Below, piece by piece: positions 24,516-34,025 of a stretch of 64,000 nucleotides of DNA. The notes beneath the pieces were generated by a model. That model worked only from the letters and a program-made list of their open reading frames with translations. It did no database searches and had not been told where the DNA came from. The stretch lies in contig NZ_JAGKQQ010000001.1 of NCBI RefSeq assembly GCF_017939745.1, positions 1,674,001 through 1,738,000 on the forward strand, in the 5' to 3' direction. The translations under genes were made by a program, and so were the position numbers. The DNA comes from Gemmata palustris (lineage in GTDB: Bacteria; Planctomycetota; Planctomycetia; Gemmatales; Gemmataceae). Numbering within the stretch: the stretch's first letter is position 1; the number at the start of each line of letters is the position of its first letter.

Positions 24516-25061
24516 GTGGACGAAAAGAAACGGATTCGCCTGAGCAAGTTCGTGTCAAAGGTGCTGCGCCATGAACCCGATTCGATCGGGATCACACTCG
24601 AACCCGGGGGTTGGGTACCCATAGTCGATCTGCTTTCTGGACTCACAAAGGCTGGTACTCAGACGTCGCGTGAAGAGTTAAACGCGGTTGTCGCAAACTG
24701 TGAAAAACAGCGTTTCGCGTTCGACGAGACCGCCACGAAGATTCGCGCCAACCAGGGGCACTCAACCGAAGTCGATCTGCAACTCGAAGAAGCCGAACCG
24801 CCCGCAGAACTATTTCACGGAACCGCGCACAACACGGTACCGGTGATACTGCGCGACGGCCTTCTCAAAATGGCCCGGCACCACGTCCACCTCTCCGCCG
24901 ATACGACAACCGCTGCCAAAGTCGGACAGAGACACGGCAAGCCCGTCGTACTCGTAGTAGATACCGCAAAAATGCGGGCCGACGGGCACATTTTTTACCG
25001 CTCCGCAAACGGCGTGTGGCTTGTCGAACACGTCGCGCCAGAGTACCTTCGGGTGCAGTAA
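24516..25061 (+). CDS. kptA: RNA 2'-phosphotransferase, Tpt1/KptA family
   Basis: 181 residues from GTG, 2 bases after the previous stop. KptA/Tpt1 enzymes remove an internal RNA 2'-phosphate by transferring it to NAD+. Family motifs are visible: the N-terminal winged-helix RLSKFVSKVLRHEP and GGWVPIVDLL, then ELFHGTAHNTVPVILRDGL, HHVHLS, and GKPVVLVVDTAKM with the late arginine of FYRSANGVWLVEHV. Length and motifs fit an intact enzyme. Bacteria lack the tRNA splicing that needs Tpt1, so the natural role is unclear; RNA repair or NAD-linked stress functions have been proposed. Tight packing with an oxidoreductase and an aminotransferase suggests co-transcription. Confidence 0.93.
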   Translation: MDEKKRIRLSKFVSKVLRHEPDSIGITLEPGGWVPIVDLLSGLTKAGTQTSREELNAVVANCEKQRFAFDETATKIRANQGHSTEVDLQLEEAEPPAELFHGTAHNTVPVILRDGLLKMARHHVHLSADTTTAAKVGQRHGKPVVLVVDTAKMRADGHIFYRSANGVWLVEHVAPEYLRVQ

Positions 25062-25078
25062 GTACCCGGAGAACACAG

Positions 25079-26485
25079 ATGCCCCCACCCGTTCAACACG
25101 CGCGCGAGCCGGACTCGAACGCCGGCCGCGCGGAACTCGCCCACATCGAACCTCACTCCCTCCGCACGTTCACACCCACCCAGGCCGTTCTCGCCCACAG
25201 TGCCGGCGTCTACCACTGGACGCCCGAGGGCCGGCGCCTTTACGACTTCTCGTCCGGCGTGCTCGTTTCCAACCTCGGCCACAACCCGACCGACTGGATG
25301 CGCGCGTACTTTCGCTACATGAACTGGAACAACTTCCAGGACGCATCCGATTCACTGCACCCGGGACAAGTTCCATCGGGATTCACTCCGGCCGTGCCGA
25401 TGACGGCTTACAACGCAATCACACCCGTTGAAGTCGGAGCCACCAAGCGCTTACTCGCTCTAATGCGCAAAGCGCCCGGCGGGGGCCGGATGGAACAGGT
25501 GATGTGGGCCGCGTCGGGATCAGAAGCCATCCAAAAAGCAATCTGGGCTTCGTTAGCACGCGATCGCACGCGACCGATAATCTTGGCGACGCGCTTCGGC
25601 TTTCACGGCAAAAAGGGTCTGGCGAACGCTGTAACGGGGTCCGAAACTGACACCGAACGCGATCCGCGCGTCCGGTTCATTTCTTTCCCGATGGCAGAAT
25701 GTCGCGACCTCACGACGCGCGACGAGCCGTTCAATTTCGCTCCTTACCAGAAGGAGTTGGACGCCCTGCTCCACCAGTTCGGCGCAAAAATCGGCACCCT
25801 GATTACAGAACCGTACCTCGGTGGCGGCGGATCGTACCACCCGCCAAAAGGTTACCTCAAAGGGTTACAGCAGTTCTGCCGGGCGAACGACATCGTCTTC
25901 ATCCTGGACGAAGTCCAATCGAACTTCGGTCGAACGGGAGCGATGTTCGCCTACGAGACTTACGGCCTCGAACCAGATGTCGTAGTGTTAGGGAAGGGAC
26001 TCGGGAACGGTATCCCCGTGGCGGCCGCGGTCGGGAGCGCGGGCATCTTCGGTTCGCTGGGGTACGGCGAGGGTTCCGACACTTGGAGCGCGAACCCGCT
26101 CTGTTGCGCGGCCGTACAAGCGACACTGGACGTATTCGAGAGCCGCGATGTAATCGCGGGCATGAAGGCAAGCTCCGCGGTCCTCGAACGCGGTCTACTT
26201 GCGCTAAAAGAACTACCCTTTGTGTCCCAAATTCGTGGCGAACTCGGCGGAATGGTATGGGGCATCGAGATGTGCGATCACGGGGACCGCACGGCCGCGG
26301 AGTGGGCGAATGAGTTCGTTCTCGAGTGCTACCGGGGCGACGGCGCGAACACCGACGGCATTCACCTGCTCGGCCCGCTGGCGAAGAAAGTCGTTCGGAT
26401 CTCGCCCCCGCTCGTGATCACCCCCGAAGAAGCGACCGCGGCTATGGGGCTCGTACTCCACTGTGCCCGCCGCATGGCCGGTTAA
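25079..26485 (+). CDS. class III pyridoxal-phosphate aminotransferase
   Basis: 468 residues. GGAG lies 7 bases before this ATG; an earlier in-frame codon overlaps kptA. The fold-type I signature is LDEVQSNFGRTGAMFAYE followed by VVVLGKGLGNGIPVAA, where Lys306 should form the Schiff base and the Asp of LDEVQ binds the pyridine nitrogen. A substrate-domain DTWSANPLCCAAVQ follows. Class III enzymes use omega-amino groups (ornithine, GABA, diaminobutyrate, adenosylmethionine); residues here do not let me choose. The gene lies 17 bases after kptA and 15 before a metal ABC permease. Confidence 0.88.
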   Translation: MPPPVQHAREPDSNAGRAELAHIEPHSLRTFTPTQAVLAHSAGVYHWTPEGRRLYDFSSGVLVSNLGHNPTDWMRAYFRYMNWNNFQDASDSLHPGQVPSGFTPAVPMTAYNAITPVEVGATKRLLALMRKAPGGGRMEQVMWAASGSEAIQKAIWASLARDRTRPIILATRFGFHGKKGLANAVTGSETDTERDPRVRFISFPMAECRDLTTRDEPFNFAPYQKELDALLHQFGAKIGTLITEPYLGGGGSYHPPKGYLKGLQQFCRANDIVFILDEVQSNFGRTGAMFAYETYGLEPDVVVLGKGLGNGIPVAAAVGSAGIFGSLGYGEGSDTWSANPLCCAAVQATLDVFESRDVIAGMKASSAVLERGLLALKELPFVSQIRGELGGMVWGIEMCDHGDRTAAEWANEFVLECYRGDGANTDGIHLLGPLAKKVVRISPPLVITPEEATAAMGLVLHCARRMAG

Positions 26486-26500
26486 GCTGCTGAGGATTTC

Positions 26501-27508
26501 ATGCCCGACGTGTGGATGTCAGATCTGATCCGGTGGATCGCCGATGCCGTCGGTACAGATCTCTTCGTGGTGAAAAGCGTCCTCACGCTCCTCGTCATGT
26601 GTCTGCTGTGTGGCTTGGTCGGCGCGATGGTCGTCGGGAACCGGATGGCGTTCTTCAGCGATGCGATGGCCCACTGTGCGTTCGCGGGGGTCGCGCTCGG
26701 CTACATGAGCGTGCTGCTGGGACAAGGTGACAAGGAAACAGCGACCTGGCTGGTGCCGCTAGTAATGGTGGCGTTCGGAGTTGCTGTCGGTATCTCGATG
26801 ATCTACGTCCGAGACCGAACCGGACTCGCGCACGACACCGTCATAGGCGTCTTCTTCGCACTCGCGCTCGGCTTCGGGGCCATGCTTACCAAAATGGTTC
26901 AAAAGGTGAGCAATGTGAACCTGGAAATCTTCCTCTTCGGGAACCTGGTGTTCATTCCCGAAACCGACCTTCTCTATTTGTGTTGCGTGCTCGTTTTGGT
27001 TGTGTGCGTGTTCTTGTGGCGCTACAACCAGCTCATGTTCGCGAGCTTCAACCCGAGCCTCGCGCGCACGCGGCGGATGAACGTGACCCTCAACAACTAC
27101 ATTTTCATCGTGCTCCTCGCGCTCGTGGTGAATCTGTCGATCAAGGCCGTCGGCGCTCTGCTCATCAACGCCCTGCTCATCGTCCCGGCCGCCACTGCCG
27201 CGAACGTGTCGCGGAGTTTGCGTCAGATGTTCTGGCTCACGGTGGCGTTCTCCCTCGCATCGGGGGGCATCGGGTACTGGCTGAGTCGGAGTATGACGCT
27301 TTCGATCGGGCCGATTCGTGACGTACCGTTCAGCCCCAGTGGGGTCATCGTGGTCGTAACGGTCGGGATGTTCTTCGGGTCTATGAGCGCGGTCGCGGTC
27401 TGGAACCGGTTCGCCCCGATCTTCGGCGGGAAGCAGTTCCGCGGGTTCCACGCCCACGGCGCGGACGACCCTTGCGGGGCCGATCACCCGTTCGGACAAT
27501 GCCCCTGA
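26501..27508 (+). CDS. ABC-3 family metal (Zn/Mn/Fe) transporter permease
   Basis: 335 residues with about eight hydrophobic segments. It is of the ZnuB/MntB/TroC type: AFFSDAMAHCAFAGVALG near the N-terminus and SIKAVGALLINALLIVPAATA in the second half are the family's conserved loops. GAGGA lies 6 bases before ATG. The C-terminus ends in a His/Asp-rich tail (FHAHGADDPCGADHPFGQ), which suggests metal binding. No ATPase or solute-binding gene is adjacent, so partners must be encoded elsewhere. Metal permeases downstream suggest a metal homeostasis cluster. Confidence 0.87.
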   Translation: MPDVWMSDLIRWIADAVGTDLFVVKSVLTLLVMCLLCGLVGAMVVGNRMAFFSDAMAHCAFAGVALGYMSVLLGQGDKETATWLVPLVMVAFGVAVGISMIYVRDRTGLAHDTVIGVFFALALGFGAMLTKMVQKVSNVNLEIFLFGNLVFIPETDLLYLCCVLVLVVCVFLWRYNQLMFASFNPSLARTRRMNVTLNNYIFIVLLALVVNLSIKAVGALLINALLIVPAATAANVSRSLRQMFWLTVAFSLASGGIGYWLSRSMTLSIGPIRDVPFSPSGVIVVVTVGMFFGSMSAVAVWNRFAPIFGGKQFRGFHAHGADDPCGADHPFGQCP

Positions 27509-27575
27509 GCCCTGAACCACTCCATCGGTTCTGGCGTAATAACTGTGTCCCACCGTTCTCGCGTCGGGTGATCTG

Positions 27576-28553
27576 GTGCAGCCAAGTATCTACGACTTTC
27601 TCTTCAATTTTAGTTCCGTGTTGTGGGAGGCGATGCCGTTCGTCGTCCTCGGCGCGCTCGTCGCGGGCGTCCTCGAAGAGTTCCTGCCGCAAGAGTTCCT
27701 CACGCGACTGCTGCCGAAGTCCGTGCTCCCGGCGGTGATGATCGGCGCGGTGCTCGGCCTGCTCTTTCCGATGTGCGAGTGCGGCATCGTGGTCGTGATG
27801 CGCCGCCTGCTCCGCAAGGGCCTGCCGCTCTCGTGCTGCATCGCGTACATGCTGGCCGGCCCGATCATCAACGGCGTGGTGATCTTCAGCACGTGGATCG
27901 CGTTCCGCGATCACAAGATCGGTCCCGAGATGGTCGGGCTGCGCGTGGGCTTGGCCTTCGTGATCGCGTGCGCGACGGGGTTGATCGTTCACCTCCAGTA
28001 CAAGAAGTACGGCAACGCGCTCCTGACGCCGTTGACCGCCCCCCCACCCGTCCAGGTGGATGACGCGAACGAGCCACGAATCGAGCGGCCCCGACAGCCG
28101 TTTATGCAGCGCCTGGGAAACATCTCCTCGACCGCGCTCCACGACTTCGTGGACATCATGGTGTTCCTGATTCTCGGTTCGGTGCTGGCCGCGCTCGCGC
28201 GGGTGTACATCACCGAGCAGCAGATCGAGGTCATTTCGCGCGACCAGCCGTTCCTCGCGATCCCGGCGATGATGTTCCTCGCGGTGGTGATGTGCCTGTG
28301 TAGCGAGGCCGATGCGTTCGTCGCCGCGAGTTTCACCAAAATGCACGTGAGTGCGAAGATCGCGTTCCTCGTGCTCGGTCCGATGCTCGATTTGAAGCTC
28401 ATACTGATGTACACGCGCGTGTTCCGTCTTCGGCTCATCGTCACGATCGCGACGAGTGTCGTGATTCAGGTGTTAGTCTTGTGCGTGGCTCTGCACCTGA
28501 TTTACCAAGCCAGCGGTTGGACCGGGTTGCCCGCGGGCGCCACACTCAAGTGA
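27576..28553 (+). CDS. DUF318/ArsP-type permease
   Basis: 325 residues from a GTG start with GGGTGAT upstream. About eight transmembrane helices are visible, with the family's cysteine loop FPMCECGIVVVMRRLLRKG and a second half containing MCLCSEADAFVAASF. Family members include ArsP (organoarsenical efflux) and predicted Cu/Zn efflux permeases. The next gene encodes a DUF1980 protein, the usual partner of this permease type (the YcgR/YcgQ pair), which makes a two-component membrane complex likely. The transported ion cannot be read from the sequence. Confidence 0.82.
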   Translation: MQPSIYDFLFNFSSVLWEAMPFVVLGALVAGVLEEFLPQEFLTRLLPKSVLPAVMIGAVLGLLFPMCECGIVVVMRRLLRKGLPLSCCIAYMLAGPIINGVVIFSTWIAFRDHKIGPEMVGLRVGLAFVIACATGLIVHLQYKKYGNALLTPLTAPPPVQVDDANEPRIERPRQPFMQRLGNISSTALHDFVDIMVFLILGSVLAALARVYITEQQIEVISRDQPFLAIPAMMFLAVVMCLCSEADAFVAASFTKMHVSAKIAFLVLGPMLDLKLILMYTRVFRLRLIVTIATSVVIQVLVLCVALHLIYQASGWTGLPAGATLK

Positions 28554-28586
28554 TTTGAACGGGTGGTCACAAAAGGAGACGAGACC

Positions 28587-29609
28587 GTGGCACACAATCA
28601 CGCCGGATGCCAGTCGCCCCGCGACTACTTTACCGAGCAACTGCTCACCATCCTCGTGTGCGGCGGGCTGGGTTTTGTTGCCGTTCAGCTCTACCTGAAC
28701 GACATGCTGAAGCACATTCTCGCGCCGCAATTCCACCTGCCGGTGCTGATCGGCGGGATCGCGGTGTTCGTGCTGGTCGCGTTGCGGGGCCTCGCGGTGT
28801 GGCGCGAAGCGGGCGCGCTGGTGCCCGCGACCGACGACCCCACGTGTCAGGTGAACCACGTCCACACGGCCAACTGTAATCACTTGCCGGGGTTGCCGGG
28901 CGGCGAAGCCGACCCGAACCTCGTGGACGATCACGGCCACAGTCACGACATGTCCTGGATGTTCGCCCGGATGTTAATCCTGGTCTTCCCGATCGCCCTA
29001 TTTGCTCTCGGTATTCCGAATTCCGGTCTCAGTTCCGAGGCACAGGAAAAGAAGCTGGGTTTGGAGGCCGCACTCGATCCGGAAACGCTCAAGGAACGCG
29101 CAAAAGACGCGAAAGTCGAGGACGTTAAAACCGATGCCGATGGCAACACCACTCGCACCCTGCGCACAGGATCCGGGCTAATGCTGCGAGAAGTTACAAC
29201 AAAAGACGGAAACGTAACACTGAACGTCATCGCGCAGGGCGGTGAGGAAATGCGATTCAACACGCTCGCAGAAGCGGCGGGTGACGCCGACAAACGGAAG
29301 TCTTACGAAGGGCAAACGGCGATCATGGAGGGGCGGTTCCGCCCGATACAGGGTGCCAGCGGCAAAGAGTTCACACTGTTCCGGATGAAAATGACGTGCT
29401 GCGGGTCGGACACGGTGCCGATCAAGGTGCGAATCATCGCGCCCCACTCCGTCGACCGACAGTATTTCGATTGGGTTCGTGTAAAGGGTGTCATCCAGTT
29501 CCGTCAGATACCGGGTCAAGACGGCTATATTCCGGTCCTCATGCTCGGGGACGTTACCGACATCCAGCTCATCCCGAACAACCAGATCAAGAACGAGTAC
29601 GAGTTCTAG
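28587..29609 (+). CDS. DUF1980 (TIGR03943-like) membrane protein, His-rich
   Basis: 340 residues from the GTG after AAAGGAGACGAGACC; an earlier GTG at 28563 lacks that spacing. The N-terminal half has three membrane segments separated by His/Cys-rich loops (CQVNHVHTANCNH and HGHSHD), probable metal ligands. The C-terminal half is soluble and extracytoplasmic, with FRMKMTCCGSD and a DWVRVKGVIQFR strand typical of the family's final domain. It follows the DUF318 permease by 33 bases and is likely its partner. Metal sensing or handling is an inference from the His motifs and neighbours. Confidence 0.8.
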   Translation: MAHNHAGCQSPRDYFTEQLLTILVCGGLGFVAVQLYLNDMLKHILAPQFHLPVLIGGIAVFVLVALRGLAVWREAGALVPATDDPTCQVNHVHTANCNHLPGLPGGEADPNLVDDHGHSHDMSWMFARMLILVFPIALFALGIPNSGLSSEAQEKKLGLEAALDPETLKERAKDAKVEDVKTDADGNTTRTLRTGSGLMLREVTTKDGNVTLNVIAQGGEEMRFNTLAEAAGDADKRKSYEGQTAIMEGRFRPIQGASGKEFTLFRMKMTCCGSDTVPIKVRIIAPHSVDRQYFDWVRVKGVIQFRQIPGQDGYIPVLMLGDVTDIQLIPNNQIKNEYEF

Positions 29610-29631
29610 TCCGGTTCCGGTTTCCTTGTAA

Positions 29632-29687
29632 CGAGCCGCGACCACAAGGGAGTGGTACCTCCCGTTCCGTTGTGGTCGCGGCTCGTG
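29632..29687. terminator. 17-bp perfect inverted repeat between convergent genes
   Basis: Arms acgagccgcgaccacaa (29632-29648) and its exact reverse complement (29671-29687), with an inner gggag/ctccc pair in the 22-base loop. It lies between a plus-strand and a minus-strand gene, so it can serve as a bidirectional terminator. The arm sequence looks like a dispersed GC-rich palindrome family of these genomes. Confidence 0.65.
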
Positions 29688-29771
29688 CAGTCGTTACACG
29701 GACCTCGAAACGAGACTAATCGCAAAACCGTTCGGACACCACGGGTCTTCCGCAGTGGTGCCCGGAAAATG

Positions 29772-32700
29772 TCACTTCCCCGCAGTACGCAAGTAAGCGA
29801 ACAAGTCCGCCACGTCTTGCGGTTGTAGTTCCTTCTCCAATCCCGCGGGCATGAGTGAGATGCCCGTCGATCGCAGCGAAGCAATATTCGATCGTAAGAT
29901 CGTGTCTTCTTTGCCGTCGGCCCGGCGGAGCGTGATGCTCGTCGGCGTTTCGGTCGCAACGACCCCGTTCAGCACGCGATCGTCGTTCGTAACCGCGTTG
30001 TAAGAGACAAAACGCGGATCGACCTCGCGGTTCGGGTCGAACACTGCGACGAGCAGGTCTTCGCCGGATTTGTTCGGCAATGCCGCGAGCAGGTTCGCGC
30101 CCACGTCGTTCCCGACCCCATCCAAGCGGTGACACGCCGCACACGATTTCTTGAACACGCCCTTCCCTTTCATCGCGTCGCCCTTGAGATCGAGCGCGGG
30201 AGCGTAGTCCTTCACCACCTTCGCGCGGTCCACGTCGGCGGTCTGCTTGAAAACATTCGCCGCCGTTGTGCGAACACCGGCGTTCGGGTGCGCTTTGAGT
30301 AACTGAGCTTGGGTGAGACTGAAGTCGGTGAGTGCCACCTTCTTCGCTTCCACCGCGGCGAGCAATTTCAGGATGCGATCGGGGTGTAACAGGAGCGCGT
30401 CGAGGGCCTCGCGCCGAAGGGCGGGGCCGTAACTGGCCCAGTTCTTGAGGAGCAGTTCACTTACTTTCGGGTCGGTGTGCGCCGAGAGCGCTTTCACCGC
30501 GGCGAGTTGTAGGTCACCCGGGGTGGCCGGGGTGAAGCAATCCGCCAGCGCCGGACCGGACAGGTCGAACGGGCCGAACGCGAGCAGTTCGGCGATTCGC
30601 ACGCGCTCGCGCGTTTCGAGTTTCTCGTCGCGAACGAGCGCTGTGTGCGATGCGTACCGCTTGCGGAGCCGGTCGCAAACGCCCTCCGCTCCCGCCGGTG
30701 GCTTGTCCCACCACGTCGGGAGCGGGCGCTTGGTACCGCGCATCCCCTGCCCCAACCCCTCATAGATCGTCGCTTGAATCTGGTCCGCAGCGGGATTATC
30801 GGCGATCAACGTCAGCACCTTCGTAATCGCCTTCGTGTCGCCCGTGGCACCAACGAGCGCGGCGATTTTGGTGACGACAGCCCGATTCGGGGTTCCGCGC
30901 TTGGTGCCGAGTACTTCGAGCAATTCGTACCCGCACCCGCTCGCGGAGGTGAGAGCAGCGGTAACGGTCCAGGGATCGTTCGCGTCTTTCTCCAGCACCG
31001 CGGCGAGCACCTGGGCCGCGTCCGCGGGCGGGAACGCACCGGCCGAGAGAGCAAGTTGGAACCGCACGCGCGGCGACGGGTCGGTCGCCAACTTCACCGC
31101 GAGTGAACGCAGCGCGGGCGCGTCATCGAAGAACGACTCGGAGAGCCGAAGGGCCTGCTCGCGAACGCCGACTTCTGGATCGCCGTAGGCGGACTGCACG
31201 TCGGCCACGCGCAGCACACCGAGGCCGTGCAGCGTCCAAAGCAAATTCACGCGGCCCGGCATTCCCTGGGCCTTCGGGAGTAATTCGCGGACGCGCACGA
31301 CCGCGTCCTTTTCTTGCTTCTCGACGATGAGCCGCTGGGCAGTAATTCGCCGCCAGGGGTTCGTACTCGTGAGTTCATCGGCCAGTTGCGCGGGCTTTAG
31401 AACGGTGAAGTCGGGCATCTTCGATGCCACAAAATCCTTCGGCGCGATGCGCCAGATGCGCCCGCGCCCGCGGCTCTCCAGGTTCAGTTGCTTCTTGATG
31501 TCGTCGGGCAGTGACAGCGGAGTTTCGATCACCTCGCGGTAGAAATCGAGGACGTAAATCGCCCCGTCCGGCCCCGTGGTGAGATGCACTGGCCGGAACC
31601 AGTTGTCCGTTGAAGCGAGGAACTCGCGGTCCTCATAGGCCCGCACCGCGGTGAAGACCGCACCCTTCTCTTTCAGGATCTCGCGGTGAATGAGGTTGTT
31701 CGCGGGGTCGCACACGAAGTTGTTCCCCCAATACTCGCGCGGGAACACGTTCGCGGTATAGATAAGCGGGCTGCACGCGGACGTAATGTACCCGCCCGGG
31801 ACGAGTTCAGTGGTCGGGAACCGCTTGGCGTCCGCCCCGCCCGCGCGCCGCGTGGTGCGCTCGACGCGCCACGGCTCGAACGGGCTAATGCGGAACACTT
31901 TCGCGGCCGCTCCGTGCTCGGGGATGTCGAGCGTAACCGCGTTCACCGCGAGGTACGGATTGCGCAATAAATAATGATCCGGGAGCACGATCTGCCGGAG
32001 GTGCTGGCTGTTCGTGGCCGTGAACCACCGCTGGTAATCGTCGGGGCTGAGGCCGTATTGCCCGCCGGAACTGGTCGGTTCCAAACTGCCCGGTTCGTGT
32101 GGCTTGAATCGCAGTCCGCGGTTACGAAGTGACACGAGGGGTAAATTCGGCCTCTCCGCCGACCTCACGGACCCGCCGTCGCTGCCCGCGCAGCCGTAAA
32201 CCCAGTTGTCCAGGCCCCATTGCAGGCTGTTCAGCATTTGCTGGATGTTCGCGGTGTTGAAGCCGGTATACAGCACAGTTTTCTTGTCCGCTTTGCCGTC
32301 GCCATCCGTGTCTTCGAGGTAGAGCAAGTCCGGCGCGACTGCGACGAGCAACCCGCCCCGATACGGCTGCAAACCCATCGGGAATCTCAGCCCTTCGGCG
32401 AAGGTCGTGACCGTCTCGAAGACCCCGTCACCGTCCTTGTCCACGAGGCACTTGATCTTCCCGCGCGTCTCGGTGCCGGTACCGACCCCGCCGTTGGGGT
32501 ACCCGCGCATTTCGCACACGAAGAGGCGCCCCTTCTCGTCAAAGCACATCGCGACGGGATCAACAATGTCCGGCTCACTCGAAACCAGATCGATCTTCAT
32601 TCCGTCCGGGATCTTGAACGTGGCTTGTTCGTCTTTCGGTGACAGCGCGCCGGGCGGCTTCGGCAGTTCGGCCACTTGTGCCGTGAGTTCCTTCACCTTA

Positions 32701-34025
32701 CCGACGATCGCGCCTTCGATTGTGGAACTCCACTTCCCGGGCATCCCGTAATAGATCTGCGACGAATCCGCCTCGTAGCCGCCCTCTTTCAGAACGCGCG
32801 CACTCGGGATGTACGCCATCACGTCGTTCGCATAGCCCATCACCCAGAGAGCGCGATCCGTGGAGAGATCCTTCTTCAATCGAATCGAATAGTCGATGAC
32901 GACCTCTCCCCCGAGTGCGACCCACAACACTTGGTCGCCGAGCGCCCACGTTTGAACCGGGTAGTGCGGGTAGGTGTCATCGATCTTGCCGTTCGTTTCG
33001 AGCTGTTTGCGGAGCCGTTCCGCGCGCTTCTGTACTGCGAGGGTCTTGCTGAGGCTGTCGGCCGCGAGTTGGGCCTGAGTCGGCACCGACTCGAACTTCA
33101 GTGTGATCTTTTCGTACTTCGCTGCGAACTTTCCGGTCACGGGTTTGGCGGTCTTGAGCGCCCCCACCGCGGCTTCAGCGAGTTCCTGACCGTACTGCTC
33201 GCAGAGCTCGATCTTCCGGCGCGGGAGCGGGTTCGCGTCCGCACCGCACCCGGTCCAGAACATCGCAACCGCGCCCGGTAGTGCCTTTTCGACGGCAATC
33301 TGCGCGAAGCCGGCGAAGTCGCCGGACCACTGCTGCAAGTCGAGCGTGGTGTTGTGACAGGCGTAGCCGAAAACGACGGCCAGCGGGCGCGCGTCCTTGC
33401 CCTCAACCACGAGCACCGGCACCGCGTGATCGACCGGCCCCTTCGGGTTGTTCCCGTTGGTAACGCCCTTCTCCGTTTGCTCGCGCCGGTTCACCGCGAA
33501 CCCGGCCTTACCGCTGCCGTACTTGAGCGACGCCGGGCGCAGATCCTTCACGCTCGCGCCGACCACCGCAACGAGGTCGTCTTTGAGCTTCTTCGTGTAC
33601 GCATCGATCTTCGCCGCGTCCGCCTTCGTGAGCGGGTACATATCGACGAGGTTCTCGCGAATGACGGGGCCGGAGTGCGTATGCGACGCACTCAGAATCA
33701 GCTCGTCTCGCTTGATGCCGTGCTGTTTTTCGACCTCGGCCGCGACCTGCTCGCCCAGTTCGCGCGGGATACCGATCAGGTCCGTCGTGACCAACACGAG
33801 CCGCTTCCCCGTAGCGTCTTCGAGACAGAGCGCCTTCGCGTGCAGGTCGTGGAGTTTGCCGTCCGCGGGCTTCGTGCGGGAAGCGTACCCGGCCATCCAC
33901 ACGGCTTCTGTCGGCGTGATGACCTTCACCGCGACCCCGGCCTTGTACGCGGGCGCGGGAGCGTCGGCCGCAAATGCGGGTGCAGCGAGAATCAGCCCAA
34001 TGGTCAGTACGAGCAGCGTTTTCAT
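29772..34025 (-). CDS. ceramidase-like domain fused to PVC-type heme-binding dehydrogenase with HEAT repeats and cytochrome c
   Basis: 1417 residues with a signal peptide (MKTLLVLTIGLILAAPAFA). Residues about 25-465 are the neutral/alkaline non-lysosomal ceramidase N-terminal fold with its zinc histidine motif SHTHSGP, YACHNTTLD and GCGADANPLP. Residues about 475-870 are the planctomycete membrane-bound dehydrogenase propeller (DGMKIDLVSSEPDIVDP, LFVCEMRGYPNGG). Helical HEAT-type repeats run to about 1240. A cytochrome c domain has the heme site CAACH at 1295-1299. The product should act in the periplasm as amidase-like hydrolase plus redox protein. The substrate is unknown. The ATG overlaps the upstream gene's stop (ATGA), and GGAGGGG precedes it. 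Confidence 0.85.
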   Translation of the reverse strand: MKTLLVLTIGLILAAPAFAADAPAPAYKAGVAVKVITPTEAVWMAGYASRTKPADGKLHDLHAKALCLEDATGKRLVLVTTDLIGIPRELGEQVAAEVEKQHGIKRDELILSASHTHSGPVIRENLVDMYPLTKADAAKIDAYTKKLKDDLVAVVGASVKDLRPASLKYGSGKAGFAVNRREQTEKGVTNGNNPKGPVDHAVPVLVVEGKDARPLAVVFGYACHNTTLDLQQWSGDFAGFAQIAVEKALPGAVAMFWTGCGADANPLPRRKIELCEQYGQELAEAAVGALKTAKPVTGKFAAKYEKITLKFESVPTQAQLAADSLSKTLAVQKRAERLRKQLETNGKIDDTYPHYPVQTWALGDQVLWVALGGEVVIDYSIRLKKDLSTDRALWVMGYANDVMAYIPSARVLKEGGYEADSSQIYYGMPGKWSSTIEGAIVGKVKELTAQVAELPKPPGALSPKDEQATFKIPDGMKIDLVSSEPDIVDPVAMCFDEKGRLFVCEMRGYPNGGVGTGTETRGKIKCLVDKDGDGVFETVTTFAEGLRFPMGLQPYRGGLLVAVAPDLLYLEDTDGDGKADKKTVLYTGFNTANIQQMLNSLQWGLDNWVYGCAGSDGGSVRSAERPNLPLVSLRNRGLRFKPHEPGSLEPTSSGGQYGLSPDDYQRWFTATNSQHLRQIVLPDHYLLRNPYLAVNAVTLDIPEHGAAAKVFRISPFEPWRVERTTRRAGGADAKRFPTTELVPGGYITSACSPLIYTANVFPREYWGNNFVCDPANNLIHREILKEKGAVFTAVRAYEDREFLASTDNWFRPVHLTTGPDGAIYVLDFYREVIETPLSLPDDIKKQLNLESRGRGRIWRIAPKDFVASKMPDFTVLKPAQLADELTSTNPWRRITAQRLIVEKQEKDAVVRVRELLPKAQGMPGRVNLLWTLHGLGVLRVADVQSAYGDPEVGVREQALRLSESFFDDAPALRSLAVKLATDPSPRVRFQLALSAGAFPPADAAQVLAAVLEKDANDPWTVTAALTSASGCGYELLEVLGTKRGTPNRAVVTKIAALVGATGDTKAITKVLTLIADNPAADQIQATIYEGLGQGMRGTKRPLPTWWDKPPAGAEGVCDRLRKRYASHTALVRDEKLETRERVRIAELLAFGPFDLSGPALADCFTPATPGDLQLAAVKALSAHTDPKVSELLLKNWASYGPALRREALDALLLHPDRILKLLAAVEAKKVALTDFSLTQAQLLKAHPNAGVRTTAANVFKQTADVDRAKVVKDYAPALDLKGDAMKGKGVFKKSCAACHRLDGVGNDVGANLLAALPNKSGEDLLVAVFDPNREVDPRFVSYNAVTNDDRVLNGVVATETPTSITLRRADGKEDTILRSNIASLRSTGISLMPAGLEKELQPQDVADLFAYLRTAGK

